Source: a virus. From it: 61,432 nucleotides of DNA. The notes beneath the pieces were generated by a model that saw nothing but the letters and a program-made list of their open reading frames with translations, ran no database searches and was not told the DNA's origin. This document shows, one piece after another, positions 36,846 through 46,161 of this stretch. Where the stretch lies: positions 1 through 61,432 of IMG/VR virus record IMGVR_UViG_3300045243_000055, one strand, 5' to 3'. The position numbers and the translations under genes were made by a program. Numbering within the stretch: the stretch's first letter is position 1; every line of letters starts with the position of its first letter.

Positions 36846-37054
36846 TCCGGCCGGACACAGGCGCGCCCGTGCCGGAGCGGAGGCGGCGGACCGCCATCAC
36901 GTGCCACTTCGGCCACCGCCGGCCACGCGGCAGCACCGGCAGCACGGCGGACTGCCCGGTGTGCGTGGCACGCCGTGCCGCAGCGGAGCAGCGGTGGGGC
37001 AGGATCGACGCCGCGCTGACCGAGGCGGTGGCAACCCGCGAAGCTGCCGAATGA
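36842..37054 (+). CDS. 70-aa zinc-finger-like protein
   Basis: GTG start overlapping the previous stop. TAITCHFGHRRPRGSTGSTA followed by DCPVCVARR gives a C-x3-H plus CxxC metal site. Basic N-terminus. Probably DNA- or RNA-binding. Confidence 0.6.
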   Translation: MIRPDTGAPVPERRRRTAITCHFGHRRPRGSTGSTADCPVCVARRAAAEQRWGRIDAALTEAVATREAAE

Positions 37055-37656
37055 GCCGACGCCTGCGCCACGTGCAGCGGGTCGACCCCTTGGGACCGCC
37101 CCTGGTGCGCCAGCAGGCCAGCCAGGGCGGGCCCACGGCCGTGATGCGGAGCCAGTGGCGGGATCCGGACGATCTGCGGCCGAACGCCCAGCACCGGCCC
37201 CGCGAGATCGACGGCTACCGGACCTACTGCCCGCTGCGGCGGATGTCCCGGTCTCCCGGCAGCCAGATCACCCCACGCCATATCGCCGCCGCTGACCTGC
37301 TCAGGAGCGCCGTGGACATGGCTGTGATCGGTTCCCAGGGAGGATATGGCCTGCTGGGGCTCGGCGGCCTGTACGGGCCTCTGGCAGGCCCTAGCGTGGG
37401 TGCTCTCCGCCAGTCGGCCGCGCAGCGGGAGGCGTGCCGTGCCCTGACCCGCCTTGCGCCCTCCCAGCGGGCGCTGCTGACCGCCATCGTGCTGTTCAAC
37501 CACTCGTTGCAGGCTTGGTGCGCCGAGACAACCGGGCGTAATCCCCAGGTCGAGATGGGCCGGCTGCTTGGCGTGCTGGACGTGCTGGCCGACCACTATG
37601 CCGGCGAACTCGACCAGCAGCGGGCGTCCGGTCAGTGGGATGGCGTCTCGTCTTAA
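37051..37656 (+). CDS. Possible late-gene regulator
   Basis: 201 aa. HIAAADLLRSAVDMAVIGSQ, LRQSAAQREACRALTRLAPS and LLTAIVLFNHSLQAWCAETT are helical blocks seen in phage proteins located just before packaging genes in alphaproteobacterial phages. It is the last gene of the early rightward operon and is followed at once by a likely late promoter, the place of Q-type or other late activators. No domain proves this. Confidence 0.55.
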   Translation: MSRRLRHVQRVDPLGPPLVRQQASQGGPTAVMRSQWRDPDDLRPNAQHRPREIDGYRTYCPLRRMSRSPGSQITPRHIAAADLLRSAVDMAVIGSQGGYGLLGLGGLYGPLAGPSVGALRQSAAQREACRALTRLAPSQRALLTAIVLFNHSLQAWCAETTGRNPQVEMGRLLGVLDVLADHYAGELDQQRASGQWDGVSS

Positions 37657-37660
37657 AAGT

Positions 37661-37690
37661 TTGACACAGCAAAGTGCTCAACGGTATGAA
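37661..37690 (+). promoter_or_regulatory. Likely late-operon promoter
   Basis: TTGACA at 37661-37666 and TATGAA at 37685-37690, spacer 18. It stands in the 85-base gap after the possible regulator gene, directly before the HNH/terminase genes. The surrounding bases are AT-rich for this genome. Confidence 0.5.
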
Positions 37691-37741
37691 AACACTACAC
37701 TGGGCGGGAATCGCGGTGCCGGACGCTAGGTCTGGTATCTG

Positions 37742-38056
37742 ATGCCCTGGCGTCCACCCGTCCATCAGGCCGCGCGGCCTCGTGTGCCAACCCAGGCTGA
37801 GACCCGTGCACGCAACGCGAAGTACGCGTCCTATCACTCGCCCGAGTGGCGCAAGGTGCGGGCTGCTGTGCTCGAGCGCGACGCCCATCGCTGTCGTCTG
37901 CGACTGCCCGGCTGCCTGACTGTGGCGACCACGGTGCACCACCGCGTCGAGCGCAGCGCGGGCGGACGGGACGTGCCCTCCAACCTGCTCTCGTGCTGCG
38001 GGCCGTGCCACAACCGGCGGCACCCTGAGAAGGGCGGCGCACACGGCGGCTTCTGA
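37742..38056 (+). CDS. HNH endonuclease of the packaging module
   Basis: 104 aa. YHSPEWRKVRAAVLERDAHR, CRLRLPGC, then TTVHHRVERSAGGRDVPSNL and CCGPCHNRRHP form an HNH fold with structural zinc cysteines. HNH proteins directly upstream of TerS/TerL in HK97-type phages are needed for DNA packaging (cos cleavage with terminase). The position fits. Confidence 0.85.
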   Translation: MPWRPPVHQAARPRVPTQAETRARNAKYASYHSPEWRKVRAAVLERDAHRCRLRLPGCLTVATTVHHRVERSAGGRDVPSNLLSCCGPCHNRRHPEKGGAHGGF

Positions 38057-38128
38057 CGCTCGCTCGCTGCTCGCTGCTCGCTGCTCGGCTGCTCGGCTGC
38101 TAGCTCGCTGCTCGCACGCTCGCGCAGG
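38057..38128. repeat. GCTCGCT/GCTGCTCG tandem repeat between HNH and TerS
   Basis: About 70 bases of imperfect 7-8-bp units (GCTCGCT, GCTGCTCG) follow the HNH stop. The rest of the gap to the TerS start contains a GC-rich stretch and GAAATTAAAAC. The location between packaging genes makes it a candidate terminase recognition or cos/pac element. Confidence 0.6.
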
Positions 38129-38241
38129 GGTAGGGGGTGTCGCTCGGCACCGGCTCGCTCCCGAGGTAACGGGGCGGAAGCGCGCGCGTCCGCGCGGGAA
38201 ATTAAAACACCCCGGGCGCGCTGGTGGCGGAAGGAATTCCC

Positions 38242-38751
38242 ATGATGCGCGGCCGCAAGCCGAAACCCACCGCTCTGCACGCGCTGCACGGAGACCCGTC
38301 GCATCTGCGTGGCAAGGTCGCGTCGCGGCAAAAGATGGAGCCGGCCGAACCATCAACGCTCGAGCCGCCGGACGACTTCACCGCGGTGCAGCGCGCCGAG
38401 TGGGACGAGGCGATCGCGCACGCGCCGCCCGGGATCCTGCGTCGCATCGACGCCGGCGCGTTGCGCGTGTGGGTGATCGCCTCTGATCTGCACCGGCAGG
38501 CGCGGCAGGAGCTCGCCAGTGGCGGCCTTCTGGTCGATGGCAAGCAATCGGTCCACCTGCTGATCCTCAACCGCCAGGCGGCCATCATCCTGCGCGCGGC
38601 CGAACAGCTTGGGTTCACGCCAGTGTCCCGACCCCGCCTCGCTAACGGTCTCATGCCGTTGCCAGATGCCACGCCCATCCGCACCGCGCGCGCCGATGTG
38701 GAGCTGGACGAGTACCTGTCAGTGCGACCCCGGATCCCTTCGCTGCATTGA
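38242..38751 (+). CDS. terS: Terminase small subunit (P27 family)
   Basis: 169 aa from the ATG at 38242, after GGAAGGAATTCC; a GTG at 38224 is possible. MRGRKPKPTALHALHGDPSH is the P27 N-terminal signature, and a helical DNA-binding body follows (IDAGALRVWVIASDLHRQAR, LILNRQAAIILRAAEQLGF). It recognises the packaging site and works with the large subunit directly downstream. Confidence 0.85.
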   Translation: MMRGRKPKPTALHALHGDPSHLRGKVASRQKMEPAEPSTLEPPDDFTAVQRAEWDEAIAHAPPGILRRIDAGALRVWVIASDLHRQARQELASGGLLVDGKQSVHLLILNRQAAIILRAAEQLGFTPVSRPRLANGLMPLPDATPIRTARADVELDEYLSVRPRIPSLH

Positions 38752-38754
38752 ACA

Positions 38755-40467
38755 ATGGCCCGTCGGCGCGTCACCCTCCCACGGCGTCCGCAACGCTCGG
38801 TCGATCCGGTCAGTGCCTATGCCCACGACATCTGCACCGGGCGGATCGTCTCGTGCCGCTACGTGCGCCTGGCCTGCGAGCGGCACTTCGACGATCTGGC
38901 AAAGGGGGCCAAGCGCGGCCTGGTCTTCAGCCCTGAGTGGGCGCGTTACGCGGTACGGTTCTTCAGCGACTATCTGCGCCACAGCAAGGCTGAGTGGCAT
39001 GGCAAGCCGGTGGTGCTCGCGCCCTGGCAGGAGTTCGTGGTCGGCAGCGTCTATGGCTGGTATCGCCGCGACGGCACGCGCCGGTTTCGCTCGGTCTACG
39101 AGGAAGTGGCCCGCAAGAACGGCAAGAGCACCCTGTCGGCCGGCGTCGGCATCTTCGCCCTGGTGGCTGACCAAGAGCCGGGGGCCGAGGTCTACGCGGC
39201 GGCGACCAAGAAGGAACAGGCCCTCATCATCTTCGCCGAGGCGCAACGCATGGTGCGCGCCTCCCCCGACCTGCGCCGGAAGGTCGCTGTGTTCAAGGCC
39301 AACCTCTCGATCGACGGCACGGCGAGCAAGTTCGAGCCGCTGTCGTCGGATGAACGCACCCTCGATGGCCTGAACCCGCATTGCGTGCTGATCGACGAGC
39401 TGCACAAGCACCGGACCCGCGCCGTGCTCGATGTCCTCGACACCGCGATGGGCGCGCGACGTCAGCCCTTGCTCTGGATCATCACCACGGCGGGCGATGA
39501 CAACCCGGAGTCGGTCTACGCCAAGGAAAACGGCTACGCGGTTCAGGTGCTCGAGCGCACCGTGCAGGACGACAGCTACCTGGCGCTGATCTACACGCTG
39601 GATCAGGGCGATGCCTGGGACGACCCGAAAGTCTGGATCAAGGCGAACCCGAACCTCGGCGTCAGCGTCAAGCTGGACGACCTCAAGCGCCAGGCATTGA
39701 AGGCGGCGCACAGCCCGCCGGCGCTGGTCGCGTTCAAGCGGCTACGCTTGAACATCAGGACGTCGGACGCCACGCGAGCGATCGACATGGACGTGTGGCG
39801 CAGGAATACCGAGGGTCCATTTGATCCCGCGATGCTGCATGGCCGCGCGTTCTTCGGCGCGCTCGATCTGTCCTCGAAGATCGACCTTTCCGCATGGGTG
39901 AAGCTGTTTCCCCCGGTCGAGGATGGCGAACGCTGGCGCGTGGTTTGCCGCTTCTGGATGCCAGGGGACACGGTCGAGGAGAAGTCAACCCGCGACCGGG
40001 TGCAGTATCAGCGCTGGATCACTGCCGGTCTGATCGAGGCGACGGTCGGCAACGTGATCGACCACAATGAGATCCAGGCGGCGGTGATCGAGGATTGCCG
40101 ATTGTTCGAGGCGGTGTCGATCGCCTTCGATCCCTGGAACGCGGCGCAGTTGGCCTCCAGCCTCGCGGATCAGGCATTGCCGGTGCACGAGTTCATCCAG
40201 GGCATCAGGAGCTACACGGCGCCGTGCAAGGAGCTCGAGGCGCGGCTGCTGGCCGAGCGGATCGAGCACGGCGGCAATGAAGTGCTGGCCTGGATGGCGA
40301 GCAACCTGATGGTGCAGACCGACAAGAACGACAACCGGATGCCCACCAAGAAGCACTCGATTGGTCGTATCGATGGTTTGACGGCGCTGATTATGGCCGT
40401 CGGCAGGTCAATGGTGGAGGACGATCGGCCGTACGCTGACGGGCGCGACCTGCTGATCCTCGAATAG
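38755..40467 (+). CDS. terL: Terminase large subunit (HK97/Terminase_1 type)
   Basis: 570 aa. VYEEVARKNGKSTLSAGVGI holds Walker A (about residues 119-126), and CVLIDELHKH holds Walker B (about 211-217). ATPase coupling follows (LLWIITTAGDD). The nuclease half has ALDLSSKIDLSA, SIAFDPWNA and HSIGRIDGLTALIMAVG, the RuvC-like acidic residues. It cuts and pumps DNA into the prohead. The Terminase_1 family goes with HK97-type heads, as here. Confidence 0.95.
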   Translation: MARRRVTLPRRPQRSVDPVSAYAHDICTGRIVSCRYVRLACERHFDDLAKGAKRGLVFSPEWARYAVRFFSDYLRHSKAEWHGKPVVLAPWQEFVVGSVYGWYRRDGTRRFRSVYEEVARKNGKSTLSAGVGIFALVADQEPGAEVYAAATKKEQALIIFAEAQRMVRASPDLRRKVAVFKANLSIDGTASKFEPLSSDERTLDGLNPHCVLIDELHKHRTRAVLDVLDTAMGARRQPLLWIITTAGDDNPESVYAKENGYAVQVLERTVQDDSYLALIYTLDQGDAWDDPKVWIKANPNLGVSVKLDDLKRQALKAAHSPPALVAFKRLRLNIRTSDATRAIDMDVWRRNTEGPFDPAMLHGRAFFGALDLSSKIDLSAWVKLFPPVEDGERWRVVCRFWMPGDTVEEKSTRDRVQYQRWITAGLIEATVGNVIDHNEIQAAVIEDCRLFEAVSIAFDPWNAAQLASSLADQALPVHEFIQGIRSYTAPCKELEARLLAERIEHGGNEVLAWMASNLMVQTDKNDNRMPTKKHSIGRIDGLTALIMAVGRSMVEDDRPYADGRDLLILE

Positions 40468-40482
40468 CCGGGAGGCTGATCT

Positions 40483-41817
40483 ATGGGCTTCTGGCAAAGG
40501 GTCGCAGATTTCGCCAATCGACGCGCCGCCGACGGCGACGGCAAGGATACCGACCGGCTGTTCGGAGAGTGGGACGGCTACGGCGCGTCGAGCAGCGGCA
40601 TCGACGTCAACGGCATCAGCGCCATGCGCCATGTCGTGGTGATGGCCTGCGTGGCGATCTTGGCCGAGGACGTGGCGAAGATACCGCTCGGCGTGTTTCG
40701 CCGCCTGCCGAACGGCGGCAAGGAGCCGGCGACCGACCACTATCTGCACCGCCTGCTTCGCGCGCCGAATGAATGGCAATCGGCGTTTGAATTCAAAGAA
40801 ATGCTTCAGGCGTCGCTCGTCTTGCGGGGCAACGCCTATGCGGTGGCGGTCAGGAACGGCCGCGGCGTGCCGATCCGGCTGGTGCCGCTCTACCCCGATC
40901 GCGTTGGCATCTGGGAAGCCCCTGACGGCAGTTGGTTCTACTGGGTCACGCGGAACGGGTTGCACGAGCTCGCGGTGCTTCGCGAGCAGCCGCTGATGAT
41001 CCCGTCCGAGGACGTGCTGCATCTGCGCTGGATGCCGCAGTGGAATTCGCTCTACGGGTCCTCACGCCTGACGATGGTGCGCGAGTCGGTCGGCCTGTCG
41101 ATGGGCCTCGAGGAACACCAGGCGCGCTTCGTCGGTCAGGGCACGCGGACGAGCGGGATCCTGAGCACGGACGCCAAACTGACGCCTGAGGCCCGCAAGA
41201 TGCTTGAGGACCGCTGGCAGCGCACCAAAGCAGGTCCGAGCAACTCCGGCGGCACCGCGCTGCTCGAGCAGGGCATAAAATGGCAACCGCTCGGCCTGAC
41301 GATGGTCGACAGTCAGTTCATTGAGAGCCGCAACTTTCAGATCCGCGATATTGCCCGCGCCTTCGACGTGCCGCCCTACAAGCTCGCCATCGAGGGCGAG
41401 AATGAGGGCCCGGCGATGGTGCAGATGGGCCAGCAGTATTTGAACGGACCGATCTCGGGGTATTGCGAACGCTGGAAAGCCCGCTGCGAGCTGTTCTTCG
41501 ACCTCGACGGCGAGGCCCTATTTCTCGACTGGGACTACGGGCACTTCCTGAAGGCCGATTTGTTGTCGCGTTTCACCGCCTACCGGCAGGCGATCGGGGG
41601 GCCGTGGATGTCGGTCAACGAGGGCCGGCGCGGCGAGGGACTGTCCAACGTGCCCAACGGCGATGACGTGCTGCAGGCGACGAACATGGCGCCCCTCGGC
41701 TGGATCCCGCCCGACAAGGATGCCGGCCCGGGCAGCGACCAGACCGGCAAGCCCGCGCAGGGCGGTGACGGCGATCCGGAGCGCAACCCTGCCGACGATC
41801 CCGCGCCCGGCGTGTAA
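40483..41817 (+). CDS. Portal protein (HK97 family)
   Basis: 444 aa, ribosome site GGGAGGCTGATCT. AMRHVVVMACVAILAEDVAK, PNEWQSAFEFKEMLQASLVL, GNAYAVAVRNGRG and the ALNYLDNG-type stretch YGSSRLTMVRESVGLSMGLE are typical of phage portals. The C-terminal 60 residues are disordered. It forms the DNA channel at one capsid vertex. Confidence 0.92.
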   Translation: MGFWQRVADFANRRAADGDGKDTDRLFGEWDGYGASSSGIDVNGISAMRHVVVMACVAILAEDVAKIPLGVFRRLPNGGKEPATDHYLHRLLRAPNEWQSAFEFKEMLQASLVLRGNAYAVAVRNGRGVPIRLVPLYPDRVGIWEAPDGSWFYWVTRNGLHELAVLREQPLMIPSEDVLHLRWMPQWNSLYGSSRLTMVRESVGLSMGLEEHQARFVGQGTRTSGILSTDAKLTPEARKMLEDRWQRTKAGPSNSGGTALLEQGIKWQPLGLTMVDSQFIESRNFQIRDIARAFDVPPYKLAIEGENEGPAMVQMGQQYLNGPISGYCERWKARCELFFDLDGEALFLDWDYGHFLKADLLSRFTAYRQAIGGPWMSVNEGRRGEGLSNVPNGDDVLQATNMAPLGWIPPDKDAGPGSDQTGKPAQGGDGDPERNPADDPAPGV

Positions 41818-41837
41818 CCCGAACATAGGAGACCAAC

Positions 41838-42341
41838 ATGGCCCAGCGAACCGGCAAGGCCGCGCCTGAGTTGACCGAGGACGAACTGCACAACGTCGCG
41901 GTGAACTACTACGCGCAGATGTCGCACGCCCGGAACGGCGACTATCAGGCGATGGTCGCCGCACTCGAGGCGCTGGCCTCCGTCGTGCTGCCGCCGCTGC
42001 CGGTGGCGCCGGTGAACGTCGATGTGCCCTTCGTCGCGCAGACTGGTGCCACCCTCAACTGCACAATGGGCAACTGGCAGGGCGAGCCGGATACCTACGC
42101 CTATCAATGGCAGTTGGACGGGGTGAACGCCGGCACCGACGCGGCGGATTACACGGTGACGCCAGAGGACATCGGCAAGACCGCGACCTGCATCGTCACG
42201 GCAACCAACGTGATCGGCGAGACGACGGCGCCGCCATCCAACGCCGTGGTCATCGCCGACCTGGCGGCCGGCACCCAGGCGGCCCGCGGCGCGCACCGGA
42301 ACCACGCGACGCGCCATGAACCCGAGCACAAGCCGGGCTGA
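41838..42341 (+). CDS. Ig-like domain protein in the head operon
   Basis: 167 aa. A helical N-terminus (LTEDELHNVAVNYYAQMSHA) precedes a bacterial Ig-like domain (NCTMGNWQGEPDTYAYQWQL, YTVTPEDIGKTATCIVTATN). Ig-like folds are often displayed on phage heads or tails for weak surface glycan binding. It lies between portal and protease, so a head decoration is likely. Ribosome site AGGAGACC. Confidence 0.7.
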   Translation: MAQRTGKAAPELTEDELHNVAVNYYAQMSHARNGDYQAMVAALEALASVVLPPLPVAPVNVDVPFVAQTGATLNCTMGNWQGEPDTYAYQWQLDGVNAGTDAADYTVTPEDIGKTATCIVTATNVIGETTAPPSNAVVIADLAAGTQAARGAHRNHATRHEPEHKPG

Positions 42342-42346
42342 CCCCG

Positions 42347-42520
42347 ATGGGTCTGATCCTGATAATCCTGCTGCTCGTCCTGCTGCTGGGCGGCGGGGGC
42401 TACTACGGGCCGAGGTACGGCTGGGGGGCCTACCAATACGGCGGCGGGCTCGGCCTCGTCGTGCTGATCCTCGTGCTGCTGCTGGTGTTCGGCCTGCTGC
42501 CGATGCCGCATTGGCGCTGA
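42347..42520 (+). CDS. DUF3309-like small membrane protein
   Basis: 57 aa. MGLILIILLLVLLLGGGGYY, a Gly/Tyr-rich middle and LGLVVLILVLLLVFGLLP give two hydrophobic stretches, the pattern of DUF3309. It is an odd member of a head operon; together with the next gene it may be a moron affecting the envelope. Confidence 0.7.
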   Translation: MGLILIILLLVLLLGGGGYYGPRYGWGAYQYGGGLGLVVLILVLLLVFGLLPMPHWR

Positions 42521-42607
42521 CGGCCAAGATCCCACGCGGTGAGGCCGGACGGTGACACCCTCCGTCGAGGGATGGCGGCCCCTGACCTGTGACGGAGGGC
42601 GATCACC

Positions 42608-42760
42608 ATGGTGGACGTGCTCGAAATCATCTGCCTGTTCCTGCTGACGTGGTTCGCGGGGATGCCGCAGCCGATCTGGGTTGTGACGATCATCCTTGAA
42701 GCGATCGCGCTCGTGCTGGTGGTCGAACCCCTGGCGTTCCGCCACGCCCCGCTCTGGTGA
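42608..42760 (+). CDS. 50-aa membrane protein
   Basis: MVDVLEIICLFLLTWFAGMP and WVVTIILEAIALVLVVEPL are two likely spans. GGAGGGCGATCACC precedes the ATG. Unknown function. Second small membrane gene between portal and protease. Confidence 0.6.
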   Translation: MVDVLEIICLFLLTWFAGMPQPIWVVTIILEAIALVLVVEPLAFRHAPLW

Positions 42761-42767
42761 GGTCTCC

Positions 42768-43967
42768 ATGAACCTGATCGACGTTGCCAGCTTCCGCGCC
42801 TTTGCGCTGAAGAACGAGCGGCCCGCCGGTGGCGTGTATCGCATCAGCACCGCTGATCCGGTCGAGGCCGGCGAGCGGTCCCTGCGCTTCGTGTTCAGCG
42901 ACGGCAGCATCGACCGCATGGGCGATACCATCGACCCCGAGGGGTGGGTGACGGACAAGTTCCTCGAAAACCCTGTCGCGCTGTGGGCGCACGATGCGTC
43001 GGCCCCGCCGATCGGCCGCGCCAGCAACCTCGCGGTCGAGGACACGCGACTGCTGGGCGACATAGAGTTCGCCGACGCCGGCACCTACGCCTTCGCCGAG
43101 ACCATCTACCGGCTGCTGCTCGGCCGGTTCCTGCGTGCCGTCAGCGTCGGCTTCCTGCCGCTCGAATACTCGTTCGTCGAGAACGACCCGTCACGCGGCT
43201 TCGGCATCGACTTTAAGCGCCAGGAGCTTCTGGAAATCTCGGTCTGCCCGGTGCCCGCCAACGCCAATGCGCTGGTCGCGGCACGCAGCAAAGGCATCGA
43301 CACGCGCCCGCTCGCCGAGTGGGCCGAACGCACTCTCGATGGCGCGGGCGTCGAGAGCAATCGCGTGCTGGTCTCCCGCAAGGAACTCGAAGCCCTCCGT
43401 CAAGCCGCAAAGGAGAAGCCAATGGCACGCCGCCCTGGCACGCGCAGGCGTGCCGAAGACGATCCCGAGGACAAGCCGGACGACACTGAGGACAAGGCCC
43501 CTGGTGGCGCCACATGCGGGCGCAAAGCCGGGGACTCTTGCGGGATGATCGATCCCAACGAATGTGCCATCCACGGCAAGGGCGGCGCCAAGCAGGATGA
43601 TGACGACGACAACGAGAAACGGCTGCGCCGCCTCGAGAAGCTAGTGCAACGCCTGGTGGAAATGTCGCTCGTGGCCGGCGTCACGCTGCGCGAGGTCGGG
43701 GATGATCCCGATGATGATCTGCCGACCGAGCACCACGACGCGATCGCGATGGCGCACAAGCACATCAAGTCGGCGCACGCCTTCGGGAAGGCGGAGACCG
43801 AGTGCACGCGTAAGGCGATCGGCCTCCTGAGCGACGTCGTCGAGTCACTGAACGGCGGCGACGAGGACCCTGACGGGGACGATCCCGACGATAAGCCCGA
43901 TCCGGAGGAACGCGCGCGGCAGTTGAGGCGCGCCGAGGCGTTGCGGAGCCGCCTGCGCTCGGTCTGA
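42768..43967 (+). CDS. Prohead protease (S78) fused to a scaffold-like acidic tail
   Basis: 399 aa. The N-terminal 170 residues are an HK97 prohead protease: FVFSDGSIDRMGDTIDPEGW, ALWAHDASAPPIG (catalytic His region) and RAVSVGFLPLEYS (catalytic Ser region), then LLEISVCPVPANANAL. The last 200 residues are acidic and helical (DEDPDGDDPDDKPDPEERA), as in protease-scaffold fusions. It probably assembles the prohead and then degrades the scaffold. Confidence 0.85.
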   Translation: MNLIDVASFRAFALKNERPAGGVYRISTADPVEAGERSLRFVFSDGSIDRMGDTIDPEGWVTDKFLENPVALWAHDASAPPIGRASNLAVEDTRLLGDIEFADAGTYAFAETIYRLLLGRFLRAVSVGFLPLEYSFVENDPSRGFGIDFKRQELLEISVCPVPANANALVAARSKGIDTRPLAEWAERTLDGAGVESNRVLVSRKELEALRQAAKEKPMARRPGTRRRAEDDPEDKPDDTEDKAPGGATCGRKAGDSCGMIDPNECAIHGKGGAKQDDDDDNEKRLRRLEKLVQRLVEMSLVAGVTLREVGDDPDDDLPTEHHDAIAMAHKHIKSAHAFGKAETECTRKAIGLLSDVVESLNGGDEDPDGDDPDDKPDPEERARQLRRAEALRSRLRSV

Positions 43968-44057
43968 CCGGCGCAACTGCCCTTTAACCCGCCCTTGGGC
44001 AAGGTGTGTCCGGACCGTCGCGGTGACGGCCCATCCTCTCAATGGAGCCCCTAAAAC

Positions 44058-45431
44058 ATGAGCACTCTGCACGCGCTCCGTGCCGCGCTGGGCACGGCAG
44101 TGGACGCCTTGCCCAGACTGGCAGGCACCAAAGACTTCGCGGTCAAGGAGCGCGAGATCGAAGAGATCGAGCGCAAGATCATCGACCTGGAAAAGGCCCA
44201 GGCGCGGCAGGCCAAACTCGCCCGCCCGGCGCCGCGTGGCGGCAATGACGATGATGGCGCCGAGGAAATCAACCCGATGCAGCGCACGCTGTCGCAGATC
44301 CGTGGCATGGACCCGCGCCCCGGCAAGCTGCGCGGCTTCGACGACTATCTCGGCCTCGCTCGCAGGGGGATGGAATTCACCCCGCGCGCCGACACGCATT
44401 TCCGGGGCTTCGGCGAGCAGCTACAGGCGATCTTCCGCCACTACAGCAGCAAGGGCTCCGACACCGACCGCCGCCTCGTGCGTGCGCCGACCGGGGCATC
44501 CGAGGTCGATCCGACCGGCGGAGGGTTCTTGGTGCAGGTGGACTTCGCCGCCTCGATCTTCATGCTGGCCCACGACCTCGGGAAGATCATCGGCGAGGTC
44601 AACAAGATCCCGATCAGCGCTAATTCCAACGGCCTCAAAATTCCCGGCGTCGACGAGACCAGCCGCGCCACCGGATCACGCTGGGGCGGCGTCACCAGCA
44701 CGTGGATCGGCGAAGGCACCGCAGTCGCCCCGTCGCGGCCGAAGTTCCGTCTCGTCGAGTTCGACCTGAAGAAGCTGATGTCCGTGATGTATTGCACGGA
44801 CGAACTGCTGCAGGACCAGGCGGCTCTCACATCCATCGCCTCGCAGGCGTTCAGCGAGGAAATCATGTGGATGACCGAAGACGCCATCTTCGAGGGCAGT
44901 GGCGCCGGGATGCCGTTGGGGGTGATGAACTCCGGCGCCAAGATCGCCGTTCCCAAGGATAGCGGGCAGGCCGCCGGCACCTTCACCGCCAGCAACGCGA
45001 TCAATATGTGGGCGCGGCTGTGGGCCCGCAGCATGACCAACGCCAAATGGTACATGCAGCAGGACATCATGCCCTCGCTCATGCAGATGGGCGTGGGCGT
45101 GTCCAGCGCCGGCGGCCAGTTGGTCTTCATGCCGCCCGGCGGACTGTCCGGCGCTCCCTACGGCACGCTGATGGGCCGCGAGATCGTGTTCACCGAGTAT
45201 GCCTCGACGCTGGGCGGCGAGGGCGACGTGCTGCTGGCCGATTTGAGCCAGTACACCTTGGTCGACAAGAACGGCGTGCAAGCGGCGACCTCGATGCACG
45301 TGGCCTTTCTCACCGACGAGATGGTGTTCCGCATCACCTACCGGGTGGACGGAAGGCCGATGTGGTACGTGCCGATTACTCCCAACAAGGGCCTCACCAA
45401 GAGCCCCTTCATCACCTTGCAGTCCCGCTAG
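44058..45431 (+). CDS. Major capsid protein (HK97 fold)
   Basis: 457 aa. A helical delta-domain-like N-terminus (REIEEIERKIIDLEKAQARQ) of about 120 residues precedes the HK97 core: TGGGFLVQVDFAASIFMLAH, GTAVAPSRPKFRLVEFDLKK, LLQDQAALTSIASQAFSEEI and GVMNSGAKIAV, ending in GRPMWYVPITPNKG. The N-terminus is probably cut by the adjacent protease. It builds the icosahedral shell. Confidence 0.92.
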   Translation: MSTLHALRAALGTAVDALPRLAGTKDFAVKEREIEEIERKIIDLEKAQARQAKLARPAPRGGNDDDGAEEINPMQRTLSQIRGMDPRPGKLRGFDDYLGLARRGMEFTPRADTHFRGFGEQLQAIFRHYSSKGSDTDRRLVRAPTGASEVDPTGGGFLVQVDFAASIFMLAHDLGKIIGEVNKIPISANSNGLKIPGVDETSRATGSRWGGVTSTWIGEGTAVAPSRPKFRLVEFDLKKLMSVMYCTDELLQDQAALTSIASQAFSEEIMWMTEDAIFEGSGAGMPLGVMNSGAKIAVPKDSGQAAGTFTASNAINMWARLWARSMTNAKWYMQQDIMPSLMQMGVGVSSAGGQLVFMPPGGLSGAPYGTLMGREIVFTEYASTLGGEGDVLLADLSQYTLVDKNGVQAATSMHVAFLTDEMVFRITYRVDGRPMWYVPITPNKGLTKSPFITLQSR

Positions 45432-45583
45432 CCAGCTTCGACCGGCAGGCCGTTTCCTCCCTCGGTCGGGGGCCTCGGCGTGGCGCTCCCGTCGGCGTCA
45501 CGCCGTCCGCATCTGCGACGCGATCCCCCATCGCGCCGTCCCGTCCTTAATGCCGCGCTGGGGGGCGGCAGGAGCACACCACC

Positions 45584-46072
45584 ATGGCTCGCCAATTCAG
45601 CCTCGTCGCACAGATCCCACCCATCGAACTGTTGCCGCCGGCAGCCGACGCGGCGGGGCGCACCAGCCCGTTCCGCAGCCTGCGCAACGCGCTCAAGGCC
45701 TATGTCGAGGTTCACATGGCGCAGGGCGCGGCCAACACCGTCGCGCTGTCGCTACAGCAGGCCACCAACGTCTCCGGTGCCGGCGGCAAGGCGCTCGGCT
45801 CGACGCCGATCTGGTCGAACCTGAACACCACCGCCTCCGACGCGCTCGTGTCGCGGCCGCCCGCCGCCGGCTACACCACCGACGCTGGGGTGTTCGGAAA
45901 GATCGTCGTCTTCGAGATCACGCCGGAGTCCTGCATGGACGTCGCCGGGGGTTATGACTGCATCGCGCTGACCACCGGGGCGAGTGCCGCCGGCAACATC
46001 ACGTCGGCGCGGCTGCACATCCTCGGCGCCTTCCAGGGCGCCACGTTGCCGAACAGCTACGTTGACATCTGA
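45584..46072 (+). CDS. Capsid-associated hypothetical protein
   Basis: 162 aa. ALKAYVEVHMAQGAANTVAL and a beta-rich remainder (GVFGKIVVFEITPESCMDVA). The position between capsid and connector genes suggests a head accessory or decoration protein. Not matched to a named family. The 150-base gap before it holds no gene. Confidence 0.65.
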   Translation: MARQFSLVAQIPPIELLPPAADAAGRTSPFRSLRNALKAYVEVHMAQGAANTVALSLQQATNVSGAGGKALGSTPIWSNLNTTASDALVSRPPAAGYTTDAGVFGKIVVFEITPESCMDVAGGYDCIALTTGASAAGNITSARLHILGAFQGATLPNSYVDI

Positions 46073-46161
46073 TCCCAAGGGGCCGGGCCGCCTGATACGG
46101 GCGGCCCGCTACCTCGACCGCATGATGCGGCCCGGGCGCTATCCGAGGAAGGGTCACAAGC

